The position numbers and the translations under genes were made by a program. Positions 1 to 9,212 of a stretch of 64,000 nt of DNA are shown here, in pieces. The stretch is from NCBI GenBank assembly GCA_023957235.1, contig JAMLHI010000010.1, positions 26,396-90,395 of the forward strand. Reading direction: 5' to 3'. Each line of letters opens with the position of its first letter. Position 1 is the stretch's first letter. This DNA comes from Chitinophagales bacterium (GTDB lineage Bacteria > Bacteroidota > Bacteroidia > Chitinophagales > JADIYW01). Under the pieces are notes generated by a model, which was not told the origin of the DNA, ran no database searches, and saw only the letters and a program-made list of their open reading frames with translations.

Positions 1-262
1 ATCCTCCTAATGTTTTCCCTCTAGGCCAATAAAACTTTCTTTCTCCAGTCTTAGCATTTCCTTCAGCATAATATTTCCAGTTATATTTAGAGCTATTCAT
101 CAAGAATAACATATTTACTGGATTACAATTATGAATAAAGTGAGAGTCATCTGGTGGACCTGCTTCTATCAAACAAACGGTATGATTAGAGTTTTCAGAA
201 AGCCTATTAGCCAATACGCATCCTGCAGAGCCTCCACCAATAATTATATAATCAAAATTCAT
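1..262 (-). CDS. GMC family oxidoreductase, N-terminal part only
   Basis: This is the first 87 codons of a gene that runs off the left edge. The N-terminus reads MNFDYIIIGGGSAGCVLANR, a dinucleotide-binding GxGxxG fold that binds the ADP part of FAD. A later stretch, WPRGKTLGG, is the conserved segment of GMC (glucose-methanol-choline) oxidoreductases that follows it. Known members oxidise alcohols such as choline; the substrate here cannot be read because the substrate-binding half is missing. The ATG at 262 is the only plausible start. No signal peptide is visible, so it is probably cytoplasmic. Confidence 0.85.
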   Translation of the reverse strand, partial: MNFDYIIIGGGSAGCVLANRLSENSNHTVCLIEAGPPDDSHFIHNCNPVNMLFLMNSSKYNWKYYAEGNAKTGERKFYWPRGKTLGG

Positions 263-338
263 TTTTAGCCATTTTCATTTTCCAACAAATTAGAAAATAT
301 ATTCTATTTGAAGAAACACATAAGAAAAAACCATATCA

Positions 339-1457
339 CTAAAATTGATACCAATTCCATTTCACCTTGCCATCAGATCTAAATTCTAGTGCAGGAAAAG
401 GAACTTTAATAATATTAATGAGTTCCAAAAATGTTTTTAATGCTGGCTTATTAGAAGGAATTTTGGTAAAATCTATATCCCATGAAATATAAAATTGCCT
501 TACTCTAGGGATATCTACTCCAACATAATCTTTTGGAGTTAAAATTTCATCAGGGGGGCACTCTCCAACTTCTTTATCTTTATTTGCACACCATCTATTT
601 TCAAATCCACCATACATTCCTGTACCTCCATAACCAAGAGAGACACTCAACCATTTTGGGAATTTACTTTCAGGCTTTTTAATAAACGCACCTGGGCTGA
701 CATTGAGCCAGAAAGTCATAGCATTATAATCTTTCAAAATCAATTCGCCTATTGTTGTCCCATACAAATGATTGGTACGATCCTTTAACACCTCTGGATA
801 TTTTTCAGGTGTTGCAGAAATTTTTATATTCAACTTCTGGTCATGCCAAAAATATTGTTGCAACCCAAATATTAAAGAACCAGAAAAATTAGCAGCCATA
901 TCTCCCCATGAAAAGCCCCATTTCTTAGAAAATCCATCATGCACTTCAATGGACAATTGCCACATATTGCCTACCAGCATTCCAACCCATGGTGAATGTT
1001 TTGGTGGCACTCCTGCCCATCTATAAAGATTATGCCCCCATCTGGAAATAAAATATGCATTAAAAATATGAGCAGCCTTATCCATTTGAAGCCACTCTCC
1101 ATTGTCGTTGAAAAGATGAAAACGCTCTCTGTCATACTTTGAATACCATGCAGAACTCCACCATGAATTCATACCTGCATAGATTGTACCTATACTTAAA
1201 TTTAAAGTCAATAATCGAGAAAGATTAGGTTCTTTGGAGTTTTCAAAAAACTTATATGGTTGAATAAATTTTATTCTCTCTTTGGGTTCTTCTTGAAAGA
1301 TTACAGCATCTTTTTCTGAGTAAATCCATTCATTCTTTATAATAGATGAATCTAAATCTTCAAATATTTCAATTGTATCATTTGTTGGTGCTACTTCTTG
1401 GGCATATAGCTCTATCCCACAAGTAAAAAACAAAATGATTGTATATACTACTTTCAT
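339..1457 (-). CDS. DUF2279 family exported protein
   Basis: A 372-residue protein with an N-terminal signal peptide (cleavage likely after Ala-19 in LYAQ). It matches the Bacteroidota DUF2279 (YfiM-like) family from memory: the block around residues 120-200 holds EWLQMDKAAHIFNAY, then the Trp- and Gly-rich SWGDMAANFSG, and the C-terminus has the usual SLGYGGTGMYGG and LEF/KWNW strands. The function of the family is unknown; an outer-membrane or periplasmic location is inferred. Its ATG overlaps the stop of the upstream phosphohexomutase by 4 nt, so the two are probably translationally coupled. Confidence 0.8.
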   Translation of the reverse strand: MKVVYTIILFFTCGIELYAQEVAPTNDTIEIFEDLDSSIIKNEWIYSEKDAVIFQEEPKERIKFIQPYKFFENSKEPNLSRLLTLNLSIGTIYAGMNSWWSSAWYSKYDRERFHLFNDNGEWLQMDKAAHIFNAYFISRWGHNLYRWAGVPPKHSPWVGMLVGNMWQLSIEVHDGFSKKWGFSWGDMAANFSGSLIFGLQQYFWHDQKLNIKISATPEKYPEVLKDRTNHLYGTTIGELILKDYNAMTFWLNVSPGAFIKKPESKFPKWLSVSLGYGGTGMYGGFENRWCANKDKEVGECPPDEILTPKDYVGVDIPRVRQFYISWDIDFTKIPSNKPALKTFLELINIIKVPFPALEFRSDGKVKWNWYQF

Positions 1458-2854
1458 TGTTGCATTAAAATCTCTTTAACGGTATCTAATATCTTAAATA
1501 CTTCTTCTTGGGTATTACTTTCTGAGTACACTCTCAAAACCGGCTCTGTTCCAGATGCACGTATCATCACCCAACTATTTTGATCTAGATGATATTTCCA
1601 TCCATCAATATTCTCTACTTCAATGACTTTATATTCACCAAATGAATCAAATCCATCTGTTCTGCATTTTTGTACTATCCGTTGCTTTAATTCTTCAGTG
1701 ATATGAAGATCATATCTTTCAAATGCAAAACTTCCGACAATATCATAAATCTCACGAATGAGTTCATCCATAGATTTACCAGTTATTGCCATAAACTCCA
1801 TCAATATCAGTGCATTCCATACACCATCTCTTTCTGGAATATGTCCTTTTACTGCAATCCCTCCAGACTCTTCACCACCCACTAATACATCTTCTGCCAC
1901 CATGATATCACAGATATATTTAAAGCCTACTGGTGTCACCTGAAAATCCAAATTATATTCTTTGCATAGTTTCTTTATCCTATTAGACACTGTAAATGAC
2001 ACAACGACTTTACCATTCATCCCTTTATATTTATAGAGATAATGAATCAATAGCAATAAAATATGATGAGAATCTACAAAATGTCCATTGCCATCATAAA
2101 CGCCTATACGGTCAGCATCACCATCGTTGGCAAAGCCAAACTGAATATCAGAAGACTGGGCAATCAAATTAGAAAATTCCAATAAATTTTTATGAAGAGG
2201 TTCAGGAGCTGTTCCTTTGAAACCTGGATTATCATCACAGTGCAACTTTACAATATCTGGCAATATCCGAGGGACAATTTTTTGCCCAGCTCCATACATT
2301 GCATCATAGGCAAAAACCAATCCTGAATGATTAATTTTATCAATATCAAAATATTTCTGAACATGCTCATAATACATATCTTCCATATTGACTAGAACAA
2401 TTTTCCCTTCTTCAATGAGCTCCTTGACATTCCAATTAGGCACATTTACCCTTTCTTCTATCAACAATTCTACTTCTGCAATATGCTTAGGAGAAGTAGG
2501 TCCACCATAATTAGATTTCAATTTATATCCATTATATGCAGGTGGATTATGACTTGCCGTAATGACTATTCCTATTCCTGCCTGTAATTGATGACAAGCT
2601 AATGATAACATAGGTGTTGATATCATTCCATCGGCCATATAGACCTTTATTCCCTGTTCTACTAAAACAAATGCGACAGTTTCAGTAAATAATTGACCAC
2701 CAAATCTAGCATCATGTCCAATCACTACAGACAAGGTTTGGTGATTATTTTTCAACCATTGTGCAGTAGCTTTTGCCACTCTAGCTACATTATCTGTAGT
2801 AAAATCTTTACCAATAATTGCCCGCCAACCATCTGTTCCAAACTTAATCTGCAT
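1454..2854 (-). CDS. Phosphoglucomutase/phosphomannomutase family (alpha-D-phosphohexomutase)
   Basis: A 466-residue cytoplasmic enzyme expected to move phosphate between C1 and C6 of a hexose. All four signature loops are visible: the phosphoserine loop TASHNP near residue 100, the metal loop FANDGDADRIG near 245, the sugar-binding loop GGEESGG near 330, and the phosphate-binding RASGTEPVLR near the C-terminus. Length is normal for the family. The exact substrate (glucose, mannose or glucosamine phosphate) cannot be decided from the sequence. It is followed with a 4-nt overlap by the DUF2279 gene, suggesting an envelope-related role, but that is inference. Confidence 0.9.
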   Translation of the reverse strand: MQIKFGTDGWRAIIGKDFTTDNVARVAKATAQWLKNNHQTLSVVIGHDARFGGQLFTETVAFVLVEQGIKVYMADGMISTPMLSLACHQLQAGIGIVITASHNPPAYNGYKLKSNYGGPTSPKHIAEVELLIEERVNVPNWNVKELIEEGKIVLVNMEDMYYEHVQKYFDIDKINHSGLVFAYDAMYGAGQKIVPRILPDIVKLHCDDNPGFKGTAPEPLHKNLLEFSNLIAQSSDIQFGFANDGDADRIGVYDGNGHFVDSHHILLLLIHYLYKYKGMNGKVVVSFTVSNRIKKLCKEYNLDFQVTPVGFKYICDIMVAEDVLVGGEESGGIAVKGHIPERDGVWNALILMEFMAITGKSMDELIREIYDIVGSFAFERYDLHITEELKQRIVQKCRTDGFDSFGEYKVIEVENIDGWKYHLDQNSWVMIRASGTEPVLRVYSESNTQEEVFKILDTVKEILMQQ

Positions 2855-2951
2855 ATATTATATTTTTATAACTCTTCGATTTTTATTCAATAATACAAAT
2901 CTGTGGATAAAAATTTAAAAAAATGAATTTAGCTTTAATCATTTTCGCTTT

Positions 2952-3614
2952 ATGGAAGAATCTCATCGTCATTATGGGTTAAGACGTAAGCTTGTAAACG
3001 TGTTAAAAACAAAAGGAATTAGTGACCCTGGAGTCCTTGAAGCAATAGGCAAAGTGCCCAGACATGCTTTTCTAGATAAAGCATTCATAGAAACCGCTTA
3101 TGAAGACCGAGCATTCCCGATAGGTGAAGGTCAGACTATTTCACATCCCTATACTGTCGCATATCAAACTCAACTTTTGGAGATTCGAAAAGGAGATAGA
3201 GTGCTGGAAATAGGTACTGGTTCCGGATATCAGGCAGCAGTCCTTGCAGAAATGGGTGCTCAAGTATATAGCATTGAACGCATCAAAAAATTATATGACC
3301 ATACTAAACCAATATTAAAAAGTTTGAATTATAAAAAAATTATGTGTTTTTACGGTGATGGATTTTTAGGTCTTCCGGATTTAGCTCCTTTTGACAAAAT
3401 CATCATCACTGCTGCTGCACCTGAGATTCCAGAAGATATTTTAAGACAACTCAAAATTGGAGGAATCATCATTATACCTTATGGTGAAGGAGAAAAGCAA
3501 CTGATGCTCAAAATTACTAGAAAAGGTGACTTTCAATTTGAACAAGAAACCTTGGATACTTTCAGCTTTGTTCCAATGTTAAAAGGCACTAAAGAAAAAG
3601 CAATTAAAAAATAA
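2952..3614 (+). CDS. pcm: Protein-L-isoaspartate O-methyltransferase
   Basis: A 220-residue cytoplasmic repair enzyme that methylates L-isoaspartyl residues using S-adenosylmethionine. The N-terminal block (HYGLRRKLVNVLKTKGI, then KVPRHAFLD), the TISHPYTVAYQ segment and the SAM-binding VLEIGTGSGYQAAVLAEMG are diagnostic of PCMT. Length matches the family. It is divergent from the phosphohexomutase (97 nt apart). The ATG at 2952 gives the usual N-terminus. Confidence 0.93.
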   Translation: MEESHRHYGLRRKLVNVLKTKGISDPGVLEAIGKVPRHAFLDKAFIETAYEDRAFPIGEGQTISHPYTVAYQTQLLEIRKGDRVLEIGTGSGYQAAVLAEMGAQVYSIERIKKLYDHTKPILKSLNYKKIMCFYGDGFLGLPDLAPFDKIIITAAAPEIPEDILRQLKIGGIIIIPYGEGEKQLMLKITRKGDFQFEQETLDTFSFVPMLKGTKEKAIKK

Positions 3615-3641
3615 GAGAGCTAATAATTTATAGTTTTTGAT

Positions 3642-3649
3642 TACGTTTG
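3642..3649 (+). promoter_or_regulatory. Candidate Bacteroidota -7 box (TACGTTTG)
   Basis: TACGTTTG fits the Bacteroidota sigma-A -7 consensus TAnnTTTG and lies 23 nt before the ATG at 3673. This position argues against the upstream TTG (3637) as a start. No convincing -33 TTG element is seen at the right distance. Confidence 0.4.
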
Positions 3650-3672
3650 TATCATTAAAGCTTATCTTACTT

Positions 3673-4257
3673 ATGAAATGGTTTAAATATTTTTTAGTTA
3701 TCACAGTTTTGACATCTAGCCTTATCTCCTGTAGAAAAGGTCCAGAAGACCCTTTATTATCACTTACCACTCGTAAAAATAGAATTTCTAAAAACTGGAA
3801 AGCCTATTCTTACAAAATAGACGGAGTTGAGCTAATTCAATCTTATCAATCACAGAATTATAATATTTCTGGATGTGGCAAGCAAGTCATCAATACTTCT
3901 GTTAAGAAAGATATTTTATTAAGATTAACCAAGAACGGCAGTTATAAAGACTCCTATTTGACTGTTACGATTGATTCATCTAGTATTTCAAGTACAGAAG
4001 AAAGTTGTAATTTATATAACTATATCAATACTGACACTGATCTCAAAACACATACAGGAATTTGGAATTTTGCTGGTGGTACAAACAATACTTCTAATAG
4101 AGAGCAATTGCTTATTTATCAAGAAGAAACCAAAGAAGGTGTGTTGTGGGATATCATCAGATTGGCAAGTGATGAACTGAAGCTCCAAAGAAAATATATA
4201 TTACCAGGAGCATCTTCTTTCACAATTGAAGAAATCGCTCTATATCCTGAGAAATAA
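3673..4257 (+). CDS. Lipocalin-like lipoprotein
   Basis: A 194-residue protein with a lipoprotein signal peptide (MKWFKYFLVITVL then SLISC, modified Cys near residue 20). The mature part begins with a short run of RKNRISKNWKAYSYKIDG, a pattern common in Bacteroidota lipocalin-like lipoproteins of unknown function: a W-containing first strand followed by alternating beta strands. The in-frame TTG at 3637 would add 12 residues, but a -7 promoter box sits over it, so the ATG at 3673 is preferred. Probably anchored in the envelope; function unknown. Confidence 0.65.
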   Translation: MKWFKYFLVITVLTSSLISCRKGPEDPLLSLTTRKNRISKNWKAYSYKIDGVELIQSYQSQNYNISGCGKQVINTSVKKDILLRLTKNGSYKDSYLTVTIDSSSISSTEESCNLYNYINTDTDLKTHTGIWNFAGGTNNTSNREQLLIYQEETKEGVLWDIIRLASDELKLQRKYILPGASSFTIEEIALYPEK

Positions 4258-4285
4258 AAAAGGGGCAACAATGCCCCTTTTTTTA
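4257..4285. terminator. Bidirectional rho-independent terminator
   Basis: A GGGGCA stem (4262-4267), an ACAA loop and TGCCCC (4272-4277), with an A-run on the left and a T-run on the right. It lies between the convergent lipoprotein gene and lipA and can serve both. Confidence 0.9.
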
Positions 4286-4293
4286 TTTATATT

Positions 4294-5160
4294 CTAAAAC
4301 ACATGCTTTTCTGCATGATAAGAAGACCTCACCAAAGGGCCGCTTTCTACATATTTAAAACCCTTTTGAATACCTATCTCTTTATATCTTTTGAACTCAT
4401 CTGGATGTACATATCTATCTACACCCAAGTGCATTTTAGTAGGTTGTAGATATTGTCCCAAAGTTAAGACATCTACTCCCACTCCCAATAAATCATCCAT
4501 TGCTTCATAAACCTCATCTTCAGTCTCTCCACAACCCAGCATAATTCCAGTTTTGGTTCTTTTACCATACTCTTTAATCCTTCGCAATTCTTCAAGGCTT
4601 CTTTCATACTTCGCCTGAATACGGACTTTTCTGTAAAGCCTTTTGACAGTTTCCATATTATGACTCACTACTTCCTGACCTGCAGAAATCATCAATTCTA
4701 AAGCGTCCCAATCTGATCTAACATCAGGTATTAAAGTTTCAATAGTTGTACTAGGACAGAGTTCTTTTATAGCTATAATAGTATTGTACCAAATTCTCGC
4801 TCCTTTATCAGGAAGTTCATCTCTGTTGACAGATGTAATAACTGCATGTTTTACTCCCATTTTTTGGATAGCCTTGGCCACACGGGTAGGCTCTTCTTCA
4901 TCCAATTCTTGAGGTCGCCCTGTCGCCACAGCACAAAATGAACAAGAACGAGTACAGACATTGCCCAAAATCATGAATGTAGCGGTTCCAGCACCCCAAC
5001 ATTCACCCATATTAGGACAATTACCACTTTGACAAATTGTATGCAACTTGTGAGTATCTACGATAGATTTTACCTTTCTATATTCTTCTCCAATAGGAAT
5101 TCTAACTTTCAGCCACTCTGGCTTTCTATTGGCTAGTTTTCCTGAAACATCCACTTCCAT
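4294..5160 (-). CDS. lipA: Lipoyl synthase (radical SAM)
   Basis: A 288-residue cytoplasmic enzyme that inserts two sulfurs into protein-bound octanoyl groups to make lipoate. Both iron-sulfur motifs are present: the auxiliary cluster Cys43-x4-Cys48-x5-Cys54 ([12 protein letters not shown]) and the radical SAM Cys69-x3-Cys73-x2-Cys76 (CTRSCSFC). The C-terminal RSSYHAEK carries the conserved serine that ligates the auxiliary cluster. Length is normal. The upstream outer-membrane protein gene is only 4 nt away, so they may be co-transcribed although unrelated in function. Confidence 0.96.
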   Translation of the reverse strand: MEVDVSGKLANRKPEWLKVRIPIGEEYRKVKSIVDTHKLHTICQSGNCPNMGECWGAGTATFMILGNVCTRSCSFCAVATGRPQELDEEEPTRVAKAIQKMGVKHAVITSVNRDELPDKGARIWYNTIIAIKELCPSTTIETLIPDVRSDWDALELMISAGQEVVSHNMETVKRLYRKVRIQAKYERSLEELRRIKEYGKRTKTGIMLGCGETEDEVYEAMDDLLGVGVDVLTLGQYLQPTKMHLGVDRYVHPDEFKRYKEIGIQKGFKYVESGPLVRSSYHAEKHVF

Positions 5161-5164
5161 TATC

Positions 5165-5947
5165 TTACTTTTTTTTACCTAAACTTATTCCTACATAAGC
5201 ATTTAGAAACAAAAATTTATTTTTCTCACTCACCATAATAGGTACTTTACCTATATACGTATCCACACTCAAGCCTATATCCACCGCCTTAATCATATTG
5301 ACATTATTAGACCAATCAAACTCCATTCCTGTCTTAAAGTGCAAACCAGGTTTCAGTTTCAATTTCCACCCAACGCCAAATCCAGCAGCTCCAATAATAT
5401 AATCATAGTCTGTAAACTTATTATTGACTTGTGGATCATAGCCTACTACTTCATAGTATGTACACCTATCATCACCACAAACTCTCAAAAAATAGGGCTT
5501 TAAAATTCCTAATGTAACACCTCCAGCATAATAATAATTAATCATCACTCCATTTTTTTTGGCTTTCTCAGCCAATAGAAACTTCTGGCCCATTGCAACA
5601 TGTAAGGCAATTAAGGTGTTTTGCTTCCCATAATTAAATGGTTTGATGCCATTGTTATTAAACCAACCTGAATAAGGATCTTTATTTTGTTTGACTTGTT
5701 TAGGATGTTTGTATAAACCTAAATCAAATTGATAAATTATCTTTTTAAAATAGTTTTTACTTTTAGAATATTCTCCTCCTATTTGCCATCCATCACTTCT
5801 TAATCTAAAATTACCTGCCCATGAACTAGTATAAATCAGCTCTTTAGAGACCCCATTCTTCCATTTAGATGAAGCAGGTTGTTCCTGAGCAATCAAAATT
5901 ACTATAGGCATTAAAAGTACTATGGTGAATAAGGTTCGAAATTTCAT
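5165..5947 (-). CDS. Putative outer-membrane beta-barrel protein
   Basis: A 260-residue protein with a signal peptide ([21 protein letters not shown]). The mature region alternates short amphipathic strands rich in Gly and aromatic residues (for example [16 protein letters not shown] and [21 protein letters not shown]) and ends with a strand-like stretch, as in small Bacteroidota beta-barrels. I do not recognise a named family. It sits just upstream of lipA on the same strand. Confidence 0.6.
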   Translation of the reverse strand: MKFRTLFTIVLLMPIVILIAQEQPASSKWKNGVSKELIYTSSWAGNFRLRSDGWQIGGEYSKSKNYFKKIIYQFDLGLYKHPKQVKQNKDPYSGWFNNNGIKPFNYGKQNTLIALHVAMGQKFLLAEKAKKNGVMINYYYAGGVTLGILKPYFLRVCGDDRCTYYEVVGYDPQVNNKFTDYDYIIGAAGFGVGWKLKLKPGLHFKTGMEFDWSNNVNMIKAVDIGLSVDTYIGKVPIMVSEKNKFLFLNAYVGISLGKKK

Positions 5948-6003
5948 CTCCTGCTTATTATCAATTTCAAGTCAGATTAAATCTTATTTCAATGAATAAA
6001 CTT

Positions 6004-6327
6004 CTATTTCATTTGTTCGGCAACTTCAAGGGCATTAATTGCAGTATGAGAAGCATCATAACAGACCTTACCCTTTTTAAAAACTATGATTTGTGGTGAT
6101 TCATGGACTACTCCACTTTCTGTTGCTATCCAATTTGACAATGCCCTATGGTTTAATAAATCTAAATAATAAACTGGAGCATCAGATTGCCACTCTCTTT
6201 CCAACCTATTTTTGACCATTGAGCTTATAGAGCAACGAGTACTATGTTTGAACACAGCAAAAGTCACATTTGAATCTAAGAGTTCTTTAAGTTGACTTTC
6301 CTGATTGACTTCTATCCAATTTATCAT
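6004..6327 (-). CDS. ytxJ: YtxJ family monothiol bacilliredoxin
   Basis: A 107-residue thioredoxin-fold protein. The active-site segment FKHSTRCSIS has a single cysteine (Cys32) in the place of a CxxC, as in YtxJ-type bacilliredoxins thought to remove bacillithiol from protein thiols. A cis-Pro region (SPQIIVFKKGKV) is also visible. It implies that this organism makes bacillithiol, but no bacillithiol biosynthesis gene is in the window. Cytoplasmic; no signal peptide. Confidence 0.8.
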   Translation of the reverse strand: MINWIEVNQESQLKELLDSNVTFAVFKHSTRCSISSMVKNRLEREWQSDAPVYYLDLLNHRALSNWIATESGVVHESPQIIVFKKGKVCYDASHTAINALEVAEQMK

Positions 6328-6331
6328 AGCA

Positions 6332-6467
6332 TTATTTTAATGCCACCATTTCTTGTCCTTGATTAGCTTGGCTAAAAGTAGGGCATCCAACGTTTTTACG
6401 GCTACAACTAATTGAAGCTAAAAATGTCATTGCTAAAACTGCAACAAATAATTTTCTTTTGAACATA
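6332..6467 (-). pseudogene. Small lipoprotein gene broken by one base at a T6 run
   Basis: From the ATG at 6467 the minus strand reads MFKRKLFVAVLAMTFFSFN then stop. If one T of the six-T run (6420-6425 on the plus strand, as A) is ignored, the frame continues into LASISCSRKNVGCPTFSQ and a short polar tail ending at 6332, giving a 44-residue lipoprotein with a good lipobox (ASISC). The second half has no start codon of its own. It is either a real one-base insertion, slippage, or a sequence error. Confidence 0.5.
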
Positions 6468-6519
6468 ATTTCTCTTTTTTTTGAATAATAATGTAAAACT
6501 AATAAATATCTTGTGTTCT

Positions 6520-7881
6520 ATGACAGTTAAAAATTATCATTTTATTGCAATAGGTGGAGCAGTGATGCATCAATTGGCTTTACACCTTCTCAATAGTGGG
6601 CATCATATCACTGGATCTGATGATGCAATTTTTAATCCTGCATACAATAATTTGAGCCAACATGGTATTTTACCCAATAAAATGGGTTGGTTTCCAGAAC
6701 GTATCCATTCTGATTTGGATGCTGTTATTTTAGGTATGCATGCCCAAAAGGACAACCCCGAATTACTAAAAGCACAACAGTTGGGTGTAAAAATTTATTC
6801 TTTTCCAGAATTTATTTATGAGCATTCTAAAGATAAAAAAAGAATAGTCATTGCAGGAAGTCATGGAAAAACAACTACAACTTCGATGATAATGCATGTC
6901 CTAAAATCATTAGGAAAAGATTTTGATTACTTAGTAGGTGCTCAGATAGAAGGTTTTGATTATGTTGTCAAAACATCCAATGACGCACCATTTATTATTA
7001 TTGAAGGAGATGAATATCTTACATCGCCCTTGGATTTAAGATCTAAATTTTTGCATTACCACCCACATATTGCGGTAGTTACAGGTATAGCGTGGGACCA
7101 TATCAATGTTTTCCCTACATTTTCAGAATATATAGAAACATTTCGCAAGTTTTTTCATTTGGTAAAAGATAAAATATTTTTCTACTATCAAGACGAAGAA
7201 TTAAAGAAATTGGCTAGTGAGGAAGGTGTTCAAGATATATTTCCTTACTATCCACTAGATACTCAATTAAAAAACAACATGGTTTCTGTTGTATATCAAA
7301 ATCAAGAATTTCCTATCCAAATATTTGGCGAGCATAATATGGCAAACATGAGCGCTGCTCTTCATGTATGTCAAGAACTGGGAGTTTCTTCAGAAGATTT
7401 TTTCAAACAAATCTATAGTTTTAAAGGAGCAGCAAAAAGGTTAGAATTACTTTATGACAATCCTAATTCAAACATCACTATTTATAAAGACTTTGCTCAT
7501 GCCCCATCAAAAGTCAGGGCAACAGTAGAAGCAATAAGATGTAGATATCCTGAAAGAAAGCTCATCTTAGCTTTAGAATTACATACTTATAGCAGTCTGC
7601 AAAAAGATTTTATTATCCAATACAAAAACTCATTGAACCTAGGGAATCTTGCATGTGTATATATTGACAATGAGGCTTTGAAATTAAAAAAGAAAGATGC
7701 TATCGAAGCAGACTGGCTAAAAGAACAATTTGGCAGAGAAGACTTATACATCCCTTCAAGTCCAGAAGACATTCAAGTTTGGATTCAAAATCAAATCCAA
7801 AATAATACAGTTATACTATTGATGAGTTCTGGTCATTGGGGTGGACTTGAATTAAAAAATCTATATTCTTCAATAAATTAA
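6520..7881 (+). CDS. mpl: Mpl-like Mur ligase (UDP-MurNAc-tripeptide recycling type)
   Basis: A 453-residue cytoplasmic ATP-dependent ligase of the Mur family. The N-terminus (YHFIAIGGAVMHQLALHL, then GSDD) is the UDP-MurNAc Rossmann domain; the P-loop GSHGKTTTTSMI lies near residue 120; EGDEY and the later His/Asn-rich loops GEHNMANMSAAL and YKDFAHAPSKVRAT complete the Mur signature. This matches Mpl, which attaches recycled L-Ala-D-Glu-mDap to UDP-MurNAc, better than MurC. An in-frame TTG at 6481 exists, but the ATG at 6520 gives the usual family N-terminus. Confidence 0.85.
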   Translation: MTVKNYHFIAIGGAVMHQLALHLLNSGHHITGSDDAIFNPAYNNLSQHGILPNKMGWFPERIHSDLDAVILGMHAQKDNPELLKAQQLGVKIYSFPEFIYEHSKDKKRIVIAGSHGKTTTTSMIMHVLKSLGKDFDYLVGAQIEGFDYVVKTSNDAPFIIIEGDEYLTSPLDLRSKFLHYHPHIAVVTGIAWDHINVFPTFSEYIETFRKFFHLVKDKIFFYYQDEELKKLASEEGVQDIFPYYPLDTQLKNNMVSVVYQNQEFPIQIFGEHNMANMSAALHVCQELGVSSEDFFKQIYSFKGAAKRLELLYDNPNSNITIYKDFAHAPSKVRATVEAIRCRYPERKLILALELHTYSSLQKDFIIQYKNSLNLGNLACVYIDNEALKLKKKDAIEADWLKEQFGREDLYIPSSPEDIQVWIQNQIQNNTVILLMSSGHWGGLELKNLYSSIN

Positions 7882-7928
7882 TTTGTTTTAACTTTACTCT
7901 AGGAGATTTTTTATTTTCTTTGTAGTTG

Positions 7929-8669
7929 ATGAGTAGAGTACTGGTCATAATACCCACTTATAATGAGATAGAAAATATTTCTCTTATTATTCAAGCCATT
8001 CATGAGCTTCCTCATCCGTTTGACATTTTGATTATTGATGACAATTCTCCTGATGGGACATCTCTGAAGGTGAAAGAAATTCAAAAAAGTGAGCCATACG
8101 TGTACTTATTAGAGCGAAGTGGAAAGCTTGGATTGGGTACAGCTTACATCCTTGGATTCAGATGGGCAATAGAACAACAATACGATTATATTTTTGAAAT
8201 GGATGCAGATTTTTCTCATGATCCTAATGCATTAATTCCATTACTTAATGCCTGCAAAGATGGAGCAGATATGTCAGTAGGGTCAAGATATATTCGTGGA
8301 GGAAAAGTTGTCAACTGGCCTAAGAATAGAATCTTAATGTCTTATTTTGCATCTATTTATGTCAGAATAATCACTTGGTTGCCAGTGGCAGATACTACAG
8401 GTGGATTTGTGTGTTACAAGAGAGCCACTTTAGAAGGGATTAATTTGGATAGAATTTCATTTGTAGGATATGCTTTTCAGATTGAAATGAAATATGCAGT
8501 TTGGTCTAGTGGTTTTAAAATCAAAGAAGTACCTATTACATTTAAAGACAGGATATTAGGATTATCCAAAATGTCCACTAAGATATTTAAAGAAGCCTTT
8601 TGGGGAGTATTACAAATCAGGAAAAACACACTCTTCTCCCGAAACTATTATAAAACACTCAAAAAATAA
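7929..8669 (+). CDS. Polyprenol-phosphate mannosyltransferase-like GT2 enzyme
   Basis: A 246-residue family 2 glycosyltransferase. VIIPTYNE opens the nucleotide-sugar fold, followed by IIDDNSPDGT, the metal-binding EMDADFSHDP near residue 95 and the GSRYIRGG loop, the pattern of dolichol/polyprenol phosphate mannose synthases. It has the short soluble form with no C-terminal membrane domain. It likely makes a lipid-linked sugar donor at the inner face of the membrane. A TTG at 7926 directly precedes the ATG and could also be used. Confidence 0.85.
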   Translation: MSRVLVIIPTYNEIENISLIIQAIHELPHPFDILIIDDNSPDGTSLKVKEIQKSEPYVYLLERSGKLGLGTAYILGFRWAIEQQYDYIFEMDADFSHDPNALIPLLNACKDGADMSVGSRYIRGGKVVNWPKNRILMSYFASIYVRIITWLPVADTTGGFVCYKRATLEGINLDRISFVGYAFQIEMKYAVWSSGFKIKEVPITFKDRILGLSKMSTKIFKEAFWGVLQIRKNTLFSRNYYKTLKK

Positions 8670-8698
8670 GGCCATCTTTTTGAGATGACCTTATTCCA
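8665..8698. terminator. Bidirectional terminator between convergent genes
   Basis: An AATAAGG-C-CATCT / AGATG-A-CCTTATT stem around a TTTTG loop (8665-8695). It overlaps the stop of the glycosyltransferase gene and faces the META-domain gene. Confidence 0.75.
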
Positions 8699-8706
8699 TT
8701 TATTTA

Positions 8707-9174
8707 TTACTTTTTTACTTTTATAAATTTCAAAACTGGAGCCATTCTAGCTTTTGTCAAAACCATTTCTGAACCGTTATACACAATATAGGTGTCCAAT
8801 GTAGGCAATACTTCACTAACAATACCTTCTAGAGTCATATTAGGGCAAGCCATCATGGTGGACATTGCAGTTCCAAATTCAATTCTGTCACCTTCTCTTA
8901 ACTTGTATGAACCATTCAAGATATTACAACCCGCATTCCCGTGAAATCTATTTTCTTTAGAATCAAATGTAAATATGGGCTTTTTCATTTGTTCACCATA
9001 TTCTGCAATAGGTTTTCCCATTGCTTCCACTAATTGCCATTCAATATTTTCAAATTCATTTGTAGATACAGAACTTGATTTTTCAACTACATTTTCAGTA
9101 ATTTTTCCAGGACCTTTGCATGATACAGCGATAAATATAGCCATCATCAAAAGGATTTGTTTGCAAATATTCAT
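8707..9174 (-). CDS. META domain (HslJ-like) lipoprotein
   Basis: A 155-residue lipoprotein. The signal peptide ends in FIAVSC with a lipidated cysteine; the mature part carries a META domain: NIEWQLVE, then FTFDSKENRFHGNAGCNILNG and GTAMSTMMACPNM, the conserved core of HslJ-type proteins linked to heat shock and stress. Frame-compatible starts exist at 9201, 9183 and 9174; the ATG at 9174 (MNICKQILLMMAIF) gives a standard signal peptide and is preferred. The exact role here is unknown. Confidence 0.8.
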   Translation of the reverse strand: MNICKQILLMMAIFIAVSCKGPGKITENVVEKSSSVSTNEFENIEWQLVEAMGKPIAEYGEQMKKPIFTFDSKENRFHGNAGCNILNGSYKLREGDRIEFGTAMSTMMACPNMTLEGIVSEVLPTLDTYIVYNGSEMVLTKARMAPVLKFIKVKK

Positions 9175-9212
9175 ATTACACATTTTGCAGCAATTGACCA
9201 AAATTTATGCCA

